A stretch of 64,000 nucleotides of DNA from NCBI GenBank assembly GCA_964627535.1, contig CAZVJW010000019.1:1-64000 (forward strand), read 5' to 3'. Below are positions 16,479 through 24,898 of the stretch, one piece after another (position 1 is the first letter of the stretch; each line of letters begins with the position of its first letter). Made by a program: the position numbers and the translations under genes. This DNA is from UBA1447 sp964627535 (GTDB lineage: Bacteria; Bacillota; Clostridia; Oscillospirales; Acutalibacteraceae). Below the pieces are notes generated by a model. The model saw only the letters and a list, made by a program, of their open reading frames with translations. It was not told where the DNA came from and did not search any database.

Positions 16479-16507
16479 TTGCGCTTCGGGAGTAACTGTG
16501 ATATAAT
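16479..16507 (+). promoter_or_regulatory. Promoter of the DEAD-box helicase gene
   Basis: TTGCGC (16479-16484) and TATAAT (16502-16507) are exactly 17 bases apart, with TG upstream of the -10 box. Transcription would start near 16514, giving a leader of about 175 bases. Confidence 0.65.
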
Positions 16508-16538
16508 TAATTAAGTAATATGAATTGTTCTTATCATG

Positions 16539-16608
16539 AATCTCTTTAAACGCTTGTGAAGAAAAGTCATTGAGAATTTCTTCCTTTTATAATTAAAGAG
16601 ATTTTTAT
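16539..16608 (+). promoter_or_regulatory. Terminator-like hairpin in the helicase 5' leader
   Basis: AATCTCTTTAA (16539-16549) is perfectly complementary to TTAAAGAGATT (16593-16603), and nested inside GAAGAAA pairs with TTTCTTC. The outer stem is followed by TTTATTA. This resembles an attenuator or temperature-sensitive leader, and accounts for much of the 16343-16690 gap. Confidence 0.45.
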
Positions 16609-16690
16609 TATGAAATCGGATAAATTGGTAAATCATGAAAAGATAATTTGCAGTTTGTTTTTATCAAATCAAAAAGTAAGGAAATATTGA

Positions 16691-17833
16691 ATGAATGAAT
16701 CGAATTTTGACCAAATGAACCTATCTACAGGGGTTATGAATTTCATAAAAAGCAAGAAATTTAACAACCCAACACAAGTTCAGCTGCAAACCATTCCACC
16801 GATGCTTGAGTGGTGTGATATTATTGCAAAAGCTCCAACCGGTACGGGCAAAACCTTTGCTTTCGGGATACCTATCGTAGAGCATATAGATGTTAATGAT
16901 GAGCATGTGCAAGCTTTAATCCTCGCGCCGACCAGGGAGTTAGCCATTCAGATAAGCTCCGAACTTCACGATATCTGCGGTTTTAAGGAAGGTATCAGGG
17001 TTGTTTGCATTTACGGCGGGCAGCATATTGCAATTCAGTTTAAAGCACTTAGAAGAAACCCGCAAATCGTTGTGGCAACGCCGGGCAGGCTGCTGGACCA
17101 TCTAAACCGCAGAACAATTATGCTGGATTCTGTGCAAACAGTTGTTCTTGATGAAGCTGACCGTATGGTCGATATGGGCTTTTTCAAAGATGTGACAAAA
17201 ATACTTGATTTGATGCCTCAGCGCCAAAATTTAGCGCTTCTTTCAGCGACGCTTTCAACGGATGTTATGACTATCGGCTGGAAATATCAACGTGACGCAG
17301 TTGAAATCACTGTAACAGAGGATGTTGAAAGTAAACCGGATATTCTTCAGTATAGCGTTAACATATCCGAGATGGAAAAAACCAAGGCAATAGCCCATAT
17401 TATCGGAAAAGAGGGTTATGACCGGTCACTTGTTTTCTGCAACACGAAGAGCAAGGTCGAAAGAGTTACCAAAATGCTGAGTTATAAAGGATTCTCTGTT
17501 GATTGTATTCATGGTGACATAAGGCAAAACTTAAGGGAAAAAGTACTGCAAACTTTTCGCAATGGAGGTTTGAAGATACTCGTCGCAACGGATGTAGCCT
17601 CGAGGGGGCTTGATATAGATGATGTCGACGCCATATTCAACTGCGACATCCCGGATGAAAATGAATATTATGTTCACCGTATCGGGCGGACAGGCAGGGC
17701 GAAAAAGCATGGTGTTTCCTATACCTTTATTTCAAGTATTTCCGATTCTGTTCGCTTGCGTGAGATTGCGAGATACACAAAATCCATAATTATACCGATG
17801 GAAATCGATTTTGATGATAAGCTAACGAAATGA
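16691..17833 (+). CDS. DEAD-box ATP-dependent RNA helicase (core only)
   Basis: Unwinds RNA duplexes, typically in ribosome assembly, mRNA decay or cold adaptation. All helicase motifs are present in order: Q motif (NNPTQVQLQTIPPML), APTGTGKT, PTRELA, TPGR, DEAD, SAT, ATDVASRGLD and HRIGRTGRA. At 380 residues it contains only the two RecA-like domains and lacks the C-terminal RNA-binding extension of CsdA, DbpA or CshA. The ribosome site is AAGGAAA before ATG 16691. A structured ~175-base leader suggests post-transcriptional control, as is known for cold-shock helicases in other bacteria (inference). Confidence 0.93.
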   Translation: MNESNFDQMNLSTGVMNFIKSKKFNNPTQVQLQTIPPMLEWCDIIAKAPTGTGKTFAFGIPIVEHIDVNDEHVQALILAPTRELAIQISSELHDICGFKEGIRVVCIYGGQHIAIQFKALRRNPQIVVATPGRLLDHLNRRTIMLDSVQTVVLDEADRMVDMGFFKDVTKILDLMPQRQNLALLSATLSTDVMTIGWKYQRDAVEITVTEDVESKPDILQYSVNISEMEKTKAIAHIIGKEGYDRSLVFCNTKSKVERVTKMLSYKGFSVDCIHGDIRQNLREKVLQTFRNGGLKILVATDVASRGLDIDDVDAIFNCDIPDENEYYVHRIGRTGRAKKHGVSYTFISSISDSVRLREIARYTKSIIIPMEIDFDDKLTK

Positions 17834-17856
17834 TATTTAAATAGCAACCGCAAACT

Positions 17857-17894
17857 ATGCAAGGATTTTGACGAATTTGTTAAAAACCTTGCAT
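17857..17894 (+). terminator. Hairpin after the helicase gene
   Basis: ATGCAAGG and CCTTGCAT form an 8-bp stem with a 22-base AT-rich loop, followed by TTCGTGT. Weak termination signal. Confidence 0.4.
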
Positions 17895-17966
17895 TTCGTG
17901 TATCGTGTTATAAAATATATTCGCACTATATTATTAATACTATCAATTTGAGAGGTGTAAACGCAA

Positions 17967-19751
17967 ATGTTGCTGTCTGCAGAAAAAATAACAAAAAGCT
18001 ATAGTGAAAAAGCTCTATTATACGGTGTTTCCTTTTATCTTAATGAAGGGGATAAAGTTGGTATTATCGGTGTTAACGGCACTGGAAAGTCAACGTTTCT
18101 AAAGATATTAGCGCAGCTTGAGGAACCGGACAGCGGGACTATTTCAAAAAATCCGGGTTTAAAGGTTGAATATTTGCAGCAAAATCCAATTTGGTATGAA
18201 AATCTCAACATAATGGAACATATTTTTATCGGTGCTACCTCTGAATTTAAAAATTCAAAAGATTATGAGGCTAAAACTGTTTTAACAAAACTTGGGATAA
18301 CCGAGTTTGAGAAGCCGGTCAGCCAATTATCCGGCGGGCAAAAGAAGCGTGTTGCGATTGCAACCGCGCTTATCCAGTCCTGTGATGTTTTAATTTTAGA
18401 TGAACCGACCAATCATCTGGATAACGAAATGGTTACCTGGCTTGAAAGCTACCTGATGAAGTACACGGGCGCATTAGTTATGGTTACGCATGACCGTTAC
18501 TTTTTGGACAGGGTAACAAATAAAATAGTTGAAATCGATAAAGGTAATCTTTACACCTACCAGGCTAACTATTCGAAATACCTTGAAATGAAAGCGCAGC
18601 GCGAAGAAATGGAAATTGGGACCGAAAGGAAACAGCGGAGCTTATTAAGAAAAGAAATTGAATGGATACAGCGCGGAGCAAGAGCGAGGGGAACAAAAAG
18701 CAAAGAAAGAATTGCCCGTTTTGAAGAGCTGAGCGATAAAGTCAACGGTGGTGAAACAGCCGAAAAGCTTGCCATCAGTTCCATGTCCAGCAGACTCGGC
18801 AAAAAGACGGTTGAGATAAATAACATTTCAAAAGCTTTCGGCGAAACAACATTCATCAGCAATTTTGATCATATTATACCGAGAGATGCAAGAATTGGTG
18901 TTGTCGGCAAAAACGGCTGCGGCAAATCTACGCTTCTGAATATTATTGCCGGCAAACTAGAGCCGGACAGCGGCTCGGTTGTGTTTGGTGAAACAGTAAA
19001 ACTCGGATATTTTTCGCAGGACAGCAAAGAAATGGACTTATCCATGAGAGTTCTCGATTATATCAAAAGCATATCCGGGGAGATTAATACAAACGACGGT
19101 TTGCTGAGTGCTTCGCAAATGCTTGAAAAATTCCTGTTCAACGCCGATTTGCAGTGGGCCACCATTAGTAGGCTTTCAGGAGGTGAACGCAGGCGGCTTT
19201 ATCTCTTAAGTGTCATTATGGAAGCACCGAACATACTGCTCCTGGATGAGCCTACCAATGACCTTGATATTCAAACGCTTACCATACTTGAAGATTATCT
19301 TGATAATTTCAAAGGCGCTGTTATTGCGGTGTCGCATGACCGGTACTTTTTGGATAAAGTTGTCGATACAATTTTCGAGTTTCAGGGTGACGGGAAAATC
19401 AGGAAGTGCCTCGGTGGATATTCGGATTATCTAGCCGGAATTACTGCCGGTGAACCGGAGAAGAAGAAAACGGAAAACAAACCTGCACCGGTAAAAAAAG
19501 AAAAAAGTAATAAGAAACTAAAATTTACATTTAATGAACAGCATGAGTTTGAAACAATAGATGACGAAATTGCTGAACTTGAAGAGCAGGTGAGTGCGCT
19601 CTCTGTTTTAATCAATACCGAAGCCAGTGATTATGTAAAACTGCAGGAAAACATAGCAAAAAAAGAAGAGCTTGAAAAAACGCTTGAAGACAAAATGGAA
19701 AGATGGATTTACTTGCATGATTTTGCAGAAAAGATGGCAAAACCTGAATAA
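17967..19751 (+). CDS. ABC-F family ATPase, Uup-like
   Basis: A soluble twin-ATPase that acts on the ribosome or, for Uup, on DNA transactions and ribosome assembly. Both ATP sites are complete. Domain 1 has GVNGTGKST, LSGGQKKRV and LILDEPTNHLD. Domain 2 has GKNGCGKST, LSGGERRRL and LLLDEPTNDLD. The inter-domain linker (~200-270) is basic. A lysine-rich tether (~505-530) leads to a C-terminal coiled coil (~530-594), the DNA-binding extension typical of Uup. It is 594 residues long and starts at ATG 17967 after GAGAGG. This contrasts with the degenerate YbiT-type paralogue at 7949. Confidence 0.9.
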   Translation: MLLSAEKITKSYSEKALLYGVSFYLNEGDKVGIIGVNGTGKSTFLKILAQLEEPDSGTISKNPGLKVEYLQQNPIWYENLNIMEHIFIGATSEFKNSKDYEAKTVLTKLGITEFEKPVSQLSGGQKKRVAIATALIQSCDVLILDEPTNHLDNEMVTWLESYLMKYTGALVMVTHDRYFLDRVTNKIVEIDKGNLYTYQANYSKYLEMKAQREEMEIGTERKQRSLLRKEIEWIQRGARARGTKSKERIARFEELSDKVNGGETAEKLAISSMSSRLGKKTVEINNISKAFGETTFISNFDHIIPRDARIGVVGKNGCGKSTLLNIIAGKLEPDSGSVVFGETVKLGYFSQDSKEMDLSMRVLDYIKSISGEINTNDGLLSASQMLEKFLFNADLQWATISRLSGGERRRLYLLSVIMEAPNILLLDEPTNDLDIQTLTILEDYLDNFKGAVIAVSHDRYFLDKVVDTIFEFQGDGKIRKCLGGYSDYLAGITAGEPEKKKTENKPAPVKKEKSNKKLKFTFNEQHEFETIDDEIAELEEQVSALSVLINTEASDYVKLQENIAKKEELEKTLEDKMERWIYLHDFAEKMAKPE

Positions 19752-19858
19752 TAAGGAAATTAGATTATACAATTGTAATTGATAAACTAAAGTTTTATAA
19801 TTATATAGACTCATCACACTTATCATCAAAATATTTATATAATCAGGGAGACATTAAT

Positions 19859-20620
19859 ATGATATTCTATTTCACCGGTACAGGCAATTCCCTGTACGCT
19901 GCCAAAACAATAGCAACCGCTCAAAATGAAGAATTGATATCAATTCCCGAAGAGTTTGACAAAGAGGGGAATACATACACCTATGAGCTAAAAGAAAAAG
20001 AGCTATTGGGCTTTGTATTTCCGGTTTATGCCTGGGCACCGCCGAAAATGGTGCTGGATTTTGTAAGCAAGATGAAAATAACGGGCGGAAAACCTTATGT
20101 ATTCGCGTTAATCACTTGCGGCGAAGAGGAAGGTAAAACAACACAAATATTGCAAAAAGCACTTGAAGCGCGAGGCATTATGTTTAACAGCGCCTTTTCC
20201 GTTATGATGCCAAGCAACTATGTTGTCGGTGCTGATGTTTACCCAAAGGAAAGGGAAGAAAAAATCCTTTTAGAAGCGGAGAAGAAGCTCGCATGTTTTA
20301 ACAAACTGATTACCGAAAGGCGATCGGGTGTGTTCCAACTTTTGCCGGGCAAAATGCCGGCTTTAAAAAGTGCAATTATTAACCCGTTGTTTAACCGCTT
20401 CGCTATCGGTACAAAAAAATTCTATGCGACGGATGCTTGTACCAAATGCAAAATTTGCGAAAAATATTGTCCGGTTCACACTATAAAGGTGACGGAAAAA
20501 CCGGTCTGGGGCAAAGAATGTACGCAATGCCTTTCCTGCATCAACCGCTGCCCGGTGCAAGCCATTCAATTCGGTAAAGGAACGGTTAACAGGGGAAGAT
20601 ACACACATCCGGATTTATAG
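19859..20620 (+). CDS. EFR1 family ferrodoxin (flavodoxin-like plus two 4Fe-4S clusters)
   Basis: The 253-residue protein fuses an N-terminal flavodoxin-like domain (FYFTGTGNSLYAAKTIA binds the FMN phosphate) to a C-terminal ferredoxin. The latter has two Cys-rich motifs, CTKCKICEKYCPVHTI and CTQCLSCINRCPVQAI, each a CxxCxxCxxxCP 4Fe-4S ligand set. The family acts as a cytosolic electron carrier or reductase in anaerobes; the partner is unknown. ATG 19859 follows GGGAG. The next gene starts 11 bases downstream, suggesting co-transcription with the GH28-like enzyme, though a functional link is not obvious. Confidence 0.92.
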   Translation: MIFYFTGTGNSLYAAKTIATAQNEELISIPEEFDKEGNTYTYELKEKELLGFVFPVYAWAPPKMVLDFVSKMKITGGKPYVFALITCGEEEGKTTQILQKALEARGIMFNSAFSVMMPSNYVVGADVYPKEREEKILLEAEKKLACFNKLITERRSGVFQLLPGKMPALKSAIINPLFNRFAIGTKKFYATDACTKCKICEKYCPVHTIKVTEKPVWGKECTQCLSCINRCPVQAIQFGKGTVNRGRYTHPDL

Positions 20621-20631
20621 GAGATTAATCT

Positions 20632-22089
20632 ATGTCATTAAAATTTTATCCCATCCCGCAGGGTGAAGCGCTGAGTTGCTTATATGAGTTCAGTATTAAT
20701 GGTCAAAACATGCCTTTGCATGAAGCTTTTGTTTCCGCATATCCGTTTAACCGCCGCTGGCCCGGGCATCAACGGTCATTTGACCAGGCCGAGCCTGTTG
20801 CCTATATTTCATTTGCAATGGATGAACCGGTGAAAATTACCGTTAAACCGCTGAGAGCTTTTGCTGAGGCAGTTGTTCGCCCACTTTCAAAAGGAATTGT
20901 GCCAAAAGTTAACGATGATACGATTACTTTCACTTTAACGCAAGCGGGCGGATACACCCTTGAACTTGACGGCTATCACAATGCTTTGCATATTATTGCC
21001 GATCCGATAAAAACATATAACGTTGATTTTACCGGTGAAAATGTTTTGTATTACGGTGCAGGCGTTCATGATGCGGGAATGATCACCTTAAAAAGCAATC
21101 AAACACTGTTTATTGACGAAGGCGCGGTTTTATATACCACCATTCATTCGGAAGATGCTGAAAACATCAAAATTCTCGGCAGGGGAATCATCAACAACAG
21201 CAAAAATAAAGAAACTATTCTTTTTGAATTGGACAATTTGGGTGACGGCATGATGGATGTCGGCAACAGTGAGCGCTTACATACTATCCAAATGACTAAC
21301 TGCAAAAATATTGAGATTGACGGCATAACAATTCATGATTCACTTGTTTATAATATTGCAATGTTCGGCTGTGAGGATGTACTGATAGACAATGTTAAGA
21401 TTATCGGCTGCTGGCGTTATAATTCGGATGGCATCGACCTGCACAACTGCAGCCGCTGTGTTGTCAAAAACTGCTTTGTACGCACCTACGATGACTCAAT
21501 CTGTATCAAAGGTCATGACGGACTGCCGCAGATTTGCGGCGACACGCTTGTTGAAAACTGTGTTGTGTGGTGCGATTGGGGCAAGTCCTTGGAAATTGGC
21601 GCTGAAACGAGAGCCGAGGAGATGAAAAATGTAACTTTCCGGAACTGCGATTTAATCCGGAATTCCTCCGCGGCAATGGATATTTATAATGTCGACTACG
21701 GTGATGTGCACGATATTGTTTTTGATAATATTCGCGTCGAATATGACCCGGTTTGTCATAAGCCAAGGCTGCAAAAAAACGATGAAGAAAGCTACCCTGT
21801 TGACCCCAACAGTACCTTCATGCCGTGGCTTATGAATGCCGAAATTGTTAAGCATATGGAATATTCGGAAGGATTAGAAAGAAGAGGAAGAAATCGCAAT
21901 ATCGTATTCCGAAATATTAATGTGTTTTCTGACAGAATGCCGCCATCACGCTTCAGCGGTTATGATGATGAGCATTTAACCGAAAATGTCAAAATCATTA
22001 ACCTTTCTTTGAATGGTAAAAAACTGATAAATCTCAATAAAACATCGTTTTCAGTTGAAACATTTACAAAAAACATAACTATTGAGTAA
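20632..22089 (+). CDS. GH28-like right-handed beta-helix glycosidase
   Basis: A 485-residue pectin-lyase-fold protein. After an N-terminal beta domain (~1-130) comes a parallel beta-helix. It contains YNSDGIDLHNCS and YDDSICIKGHD, matching the NTDGxD and DD active-site strands of glycoside hydrolase family 28, then GKSLEIGAET near the family's third motif. No signal peptide is seen, so it probably acts on oligosaccharides inside the cell, perhaps as an exo-polygalacturonase or related galacturonate-releasing enzyme. GH110-like alpha-galactosidases have a similar fold and cannot be excluded. ATG 20632 follows TAGGAG. Confidence 0.8.
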   Translation: MSLKFYPIPQGEALSCLYEFSINGQNMPLHEAFVSAYPFNRRWPGHQRSFDQAEPVAYISFAMDEPVKITVKPLRAFAEAVVRPLSKGIVPKVNDDTITFTLTQAGGYTLELDGYHNALHIIADPIKTYNVDFTGENVLYYGAGVHDAGMITLKSNQTLFIDEGAVLYTTIHSEDAENIKILGRGIINNSKNKETILFELDNLGDGMMDVGNSERLHTIQMTNCKNIEIDGITIHDSLVYNIAMFGCEDVLIDNVKIIGCWRYNSDGIDLHNCSRCVVKNCFVRTYDDSICIKGHDGLPQICGDTLVENCVVWCDWGKSLEIGAETRAEEMKNVTFRNCDLIRNSSAAMDIYNVDYGDVHDIVFDNIRVEYDPVCHKPRLQKNDEESYPVDPNSTFMPWLMNAEIVKHMEYSEGLERRGRNRNIVFRNINVFSDRMPPSRFSGYDDEHLTENVKIINLSLNGKKLINLNKTSFSVETFTKNITIE

Positions 22090-22163
22090 TTTATAAAACA
22101 TTAGCGACGGTTAACAATATTAACCAATGGTCAATGGTGAGTTTGAATAATTAATATGAAAAA

Positions 22164-22203
22164 GTCAAGAACTATTTTGAAAATCATCTAAATAGTTCTT
22201 GAC
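22164..22203 (+). promoter_or_regulatory. Perfect 14-bp inverted repeat overlapping the sdpR -35 box
   Basis: GTCAAGAACTATTT (22164-22177) and AAATAGTTCTTGAC (22190-22203) are perfect complements around a 12-base centre. The right arm contains part of the -35 box and shares CTAAATAG with the downstream operator. It could be an upstream operator or the terminator of the GH28-like gene. Confidence 0.65.
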
Positions 22204-22227
22204 TCTTTCAACGTGCTGTGCTAAAAT
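22199..22227 (+). promoter_or_regulatory. Promoter of sdpR-sdpI
   Basis: TTGACT (22199-22204) and TAAAAT (22222-22227) are separated by exactly 17 bases, a near-consensus sigma-A promoter about 40 bases before the start codon. Confidence 0.8.
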
Positions 22228-22254
22228 CTATTTAGAACTTAATCTAAATAGATT
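22225..22254 (+). promoter_or_regulatory. SdpR operator (perfect 12-bp palindrome)
   Basis: AATCTATTTAGA and TCTAAATAGATT are perfect complements separated by ACTTAA. The site overlaps the -10 box and transcription start, the expected place for autorepression by the ArsR-type SdpR. Confidence 0.8.
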
Positions 22255-22268
22255 GCGAGGTGTTGTTT

Positions 22269-22550
22269 TTGGGATTTGCTGAAACGTTCAAGGCGCTGTC
22301 CGACCCTGCGCGGCGTGAAATCCTTATGCTGCTGAAACCGGGTAAAATGACAGCAGGGGATATCGGAAGCCATTTTGACATGACCGGAGCAACAATATCC
22401 TATCATTTGTCACAGTTGAAAAAGTCCGGTTTAGTTTTTGAGAAAAAATACAAGAACTATATTTATTATGAAATTAACACATCCGTATTTGAAGAAGTTA
22501 TGATTTGGTTTACACAATTTGGAGGGAATAAAAATGAAAAAGAAACTTGA
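22269..22550 (+). CDS. sdpR: Autorepressor SdpR family (ArsR-type) transcription factor
   Basis: A small winged-helix dimer that represses its own operon with sdpI. The 93-residue sequence follows the family closely: GFAETFKALSDPARREIL, then the recognition region TGATISYHLSQLKKSGLV, and the wing KKYKNYIYYEI. The start is TTG 22269, seven to eight bases after GCGAGGTG; in-frame GTG 22260 lies within that ribosome site. In Bacillus subtilis the SdpI/SdpR pair responds to the SdpC toxin; no sdpC is present here. The reading frame overlaps sdpI by 17 bases. Confidence 0.93.
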   Translation: MGFAETFKALSDPARREILMLLKPGKMTAGDIGSHFDMTGATISYHLSQLKKSGLVFEKKYKNYIYYEINTSVFEEVMIWFTQFGGNKNEKET

Positions 22551-23187
22551 CATGAATTTAATGATTACAACCGTTCTTTGCCTGCTGCCCATTGTATTAG
22601 CTTTAATTTTATATGACAGACTGCCGGATCAGATTGCCGTACATTTTGATAATACCGGCAATCCGGATAATTATTTTCCAAAGGCAGTGGCTGCATTTGG
22701 TTTACCGGTTCTTTTTGCAGCTATCAATATTTACACTCATTTTAGGTTAAACAACGAGCCGAAAAGGCAAAACATGTCGTCTGCTCTAAGGCTGTTTTCA
22801 AAATGGACAGTGCCTGTTATATCAATCATTATGATTCCGATAACGTTGTTTATGGCTATCGGTGCAAAGATTAATATTGTAATGATTGGCACAGCTGTTA
22901 CCGGCGTTGTAATAGTAATATTTGGTAATTATTTGCCGAAATGCAAACGAAATTATACCATTGGCATCAAACTGCCATGGACGTTGGACAGTGAAGAAAA
23001 TTGGAATAAAACGCACCGCTTTTCCGGTTTTGTTTGGGTTCTGGGCGGGATGGCGTTTATAATCAGCGCTTTCTTTTCTTTCATGTATGTTCAATTAGTA
23101 ATTATTGCGCTGTTGGTAATCGCTCCGTTTGCTTATTCGTACATAATGTATAAAACCGGACTGTCCAACGACAATGAGACAAAGTAG
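22534..23187 (+). CDS. sdpI: SdpI family membrane protein
   Basis: A 217-residue integral membrane protein with about six hydrophobic segments. The N-terminal DUF1648 region reads LPDQIAVHFDNTGNPDNYFPK. The C-terminal SdpI domain contains YTIGIKLPWTLDSEENWNKTHRFSG, here spanning 22956-23030. In Bacillus the protein gives immunity to SdpC and signals to SdpR by sequestering it at the membrane. ATG 22534 has GGAGGG eight bases upstream and lies inside the end of sdpR, so translation is coupled. A strong terminator follows. Confidence 0.92.
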   Translation: MKKKLDMNLMITTVLCLLPIVLALILYDRLPDQIAVHFDNTGNPDNYFPKAVAAFGLPVLFAAINIYTHFRLNNEPKRQNMSSALRLFSKWTVPVISIIMIPITLFMAIGAKINIVMIGTAVTGVVIVIFGNYLPKCKRNYTIGIKLPWTLDSEENWNKTHRFSGFVWVLGGMAFIISAFFSFMYVQLVIIALLVIAPFAYSYIMYKTGLSNDNETK

Positions 23188-23211
23188 AAAAGTTAATAAA
23201 TCTAACAAAGG

Positions 23212-23245
23212 GCCAGTTTGCGGTTGTCTCCGCAAACTGGCTTTT
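23212..23245 (+). terminator. Strong intrinsic terminator after sdpI
   Basis: GCCAGTTTGCGG and CCGCAAACTGGC form a perfect 12-bp stem with a TTGTCT loop followed by TTTTT. Confidence 0.92.
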
Positions 23246-23281
23246 TATCAGGATAAATCAAAATAAATACTTAAAATATTG

Positions 23282-23310
23282 TTGACAAACTTTTATGTTG
23301 GATGTACCAT
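23282..23310 (+). promoter_or_regulatory. Promoter of the TetR/ABC exporter operon
   Basis: TTGACA (23282-23287) and TACCAT (23305-23310) are 17 bases apart. Just downstream lie GACCGAGTCAGTC and two direct copies of TGTAACCG (about 23311 and 23333), a plausible binding region for the TetR-type protein encoded next. Confidence 0.6.
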
Positions 23311-23361
23311 TGTAACCGACCGAGTCAGTCAATGTAACCGTGCCCCAAAGGAGGTTAAGCG

Positions 23362-23997
23362 TTGTATAATAAGTTCGAAGCACTTAATGAAGAAAAGCAA
23401 ATCCGGATTCTGAATTCCGCTTTTAATGAATTTTCACATAAACAGTTTAAAGAAGCCTCAACAGAAGAAATTGCAATTAATGCCGGGATTTCTAAAGGCG
23501 CTCTATTTCAATACTTTGGTACGAAGAAGCAACTCTACTTATATATTTATAATTATGGGTATGAAGTTCTGTTAAAAGAAATGTATGGCCGGGTTGATTT
23601 TACAAACCCGGATTTGCTTTGGCGTTTTAAAGAATCAACTACTGTTAAAATGAGCTTGTATTGTAAGTATCCGACCCTGTTTGATTTCATTATGTATTCA
23701 TACACGAAAGAAAGAGATAATGATATTAAGGCTCAAACAAATAAAGAATTAGAAGCCAGGTCTTTCGAAATGTATGCAAAGATGTTTGCAAACCTTGATT
23801 ATTCGTTATTCAAGGATGAATATGATGCGCAGCATGTTGTTTCAATAATCACATGGACACTGGAGGGTTATGCGAACAAAGAGTCTGCGAAACTTATAAA
23901 AGAAGATTTTGCTATTGATAAATATGAATTATGGATTAAAGAAGTAGACGAATTAATGCGTACGCTTAGAAAAGCATTTTATAAGGAGGTCAAATAG
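23362..23997 (+). CDS. TetR/AcrR family transcriptional regulator
   Basis: A 211-residue ligand-responsive repressor. The N-terminal helix-turn-helix is canonical: RILNSAFNEFSHKQFKEAST, EEIAINAGISKGALFQYFGTKKQLYLYIY. The C-terminal ligand domain is divergent, as usual. TTG 23362 is the start, seven bases after AAAGGAGG. The ABC ATPase gene begins one base after its stop, so it almost certainly controls its own operon and the exporter. The ligand is unknown; such Firmicutes cassettes usually respond to toxic small molecules. Confidence 0.92.
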   Translation: MYNKFEALNEEKQIRILNSAFNEFSHKQFKEASTEEIAINAGISKGALFQYFGTKKQLYLYIYNYGYEVLLKEMYGRVDFTNPDLLWRFKESTTVKMSLYCKYPTLFDFIMYSYTKERDNDIKAQTNKELEARSFEMYAKMFANLDYSLFKDEYDAQHVVSIITWTLEGYANKESAKLIKEDFAIDKYELWIKEVDELMRTLRKAFYKEVK

Positions 23998-23998
23998 T

Positions 23999-24880
23999 AT
24001 GGCAAACGCAATCGAAATCAATAAACTGACTAAGTACTACGGTAAGGCAAAAGGTATTGAAAATGTAACTTTCAATGTTGAGGCGGGTGAAATATTCGGC
24101 TTTATCGGGCCGAACGGTGCCGGTAAATCAACAACGATCCGCACACTATTAGCCCTGATTTACCCGACTTCCGGGGAAGCGACAATCTTTGGAATGGATT
24201 GTATTAAAAAAGCGCCGGAAATCGCAAAACGGGTTGGTTACCTACCGAGCGAAGTTTTTTATTATGACGGGATGAAGGTAAAGGATCTGCTGAATTATTC
24301 GGCAAGCTTTTATAAGAAAGACTGCAAGAAACGGATAGATGAGCTTGCAAAACTGCTTGATTTGGACATAAACAGAAAAATCGATGATTTGTCGTATGGC
24401 AATAAAAAGAAGGTTGGTATTGTACAGGGGCTCTTGCACTCACCGGACCTTATTATTCTTGACGAACCGACCTCCGGATTGGACCCGCTGATGCAACAGA
24501 CATTTTTTGACCTGTTGCTGGAAGAAAACAGGCGGGGAGCCGCGGTTTTAATGTCATCCCACATTCTGAGTGAGGTTCAGCGCTTATGCAGCCGTGTTGC
24601 TATCATTAAAGACGGTACAATTATTAAAGTTGAAAAAATTTCGACCTTGCAGGAAGAAAGTTACAAACGCATTAAATTTGAAACGAACGACAGCATCCCT
24701 CAAGATTATTTCACGGTGAATGGCGTAAATGATTTGAAAGTTGAAGGGAAGACGCACAGCTTTATTTTTAAAGGCGATATCAATGTGATGACGGCCAAAT
24801 TGTCTGCAATTAAGCTGACTAACCTATGGATTGATGAGCCGGATTTGGAAGAAATATTTATGCATTATTACACGAAGTAA
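23999..24880 (+). CDS. ABC transporter ATP-binding protein
   Basis: The 293-residue ATPase of an ABC-2 type exporter. Walker A is GPNGAGKST, the signature is LSYGNKKKVGIVQGLL (LSYGN in place of LSGGQ), Walker B plus catalytic Glu is LIILDEPTSGLDP, and the H-loop is MSSHIL. The C-terminal ~80 residues form the small extra domain seen in drug and bacteriocin exporters (CcmA/BcrA-like). AAGGAGG precedes ATG 23999. It is followed by two paralogous permeases that probably form a heterodimeric membrane part. Confidence 0.93.
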   Translation: MANAIEINKLTKYYGKAKGIENVTFNVEAGEIFGFIGPNGAGKSTTIRTLLALIYPTSGEATIFGMDCIKKAPEIAKRVGYLPSEVFYYDGMKVKDLLNYSASFYKKDCKKRIDELAKLLDLDINRKIDDLSYGNKKKVGIVQGLLHSPDLIILDEPTSGLDPLMQQTFFDLLLEENRRGAAVLMSSHILSEVQRLCSRVAIIKDGTIIKVEKISTLQEESYKRIKFETNDSIPQDYFTVNGVNDLKVEGKTHSFIFKGDINVMTAKLSAIKLTNLWIDEPDLEEIFMHYYTK

Positions 24881-24898
24881 GAAGGGGGTATTGAAACG

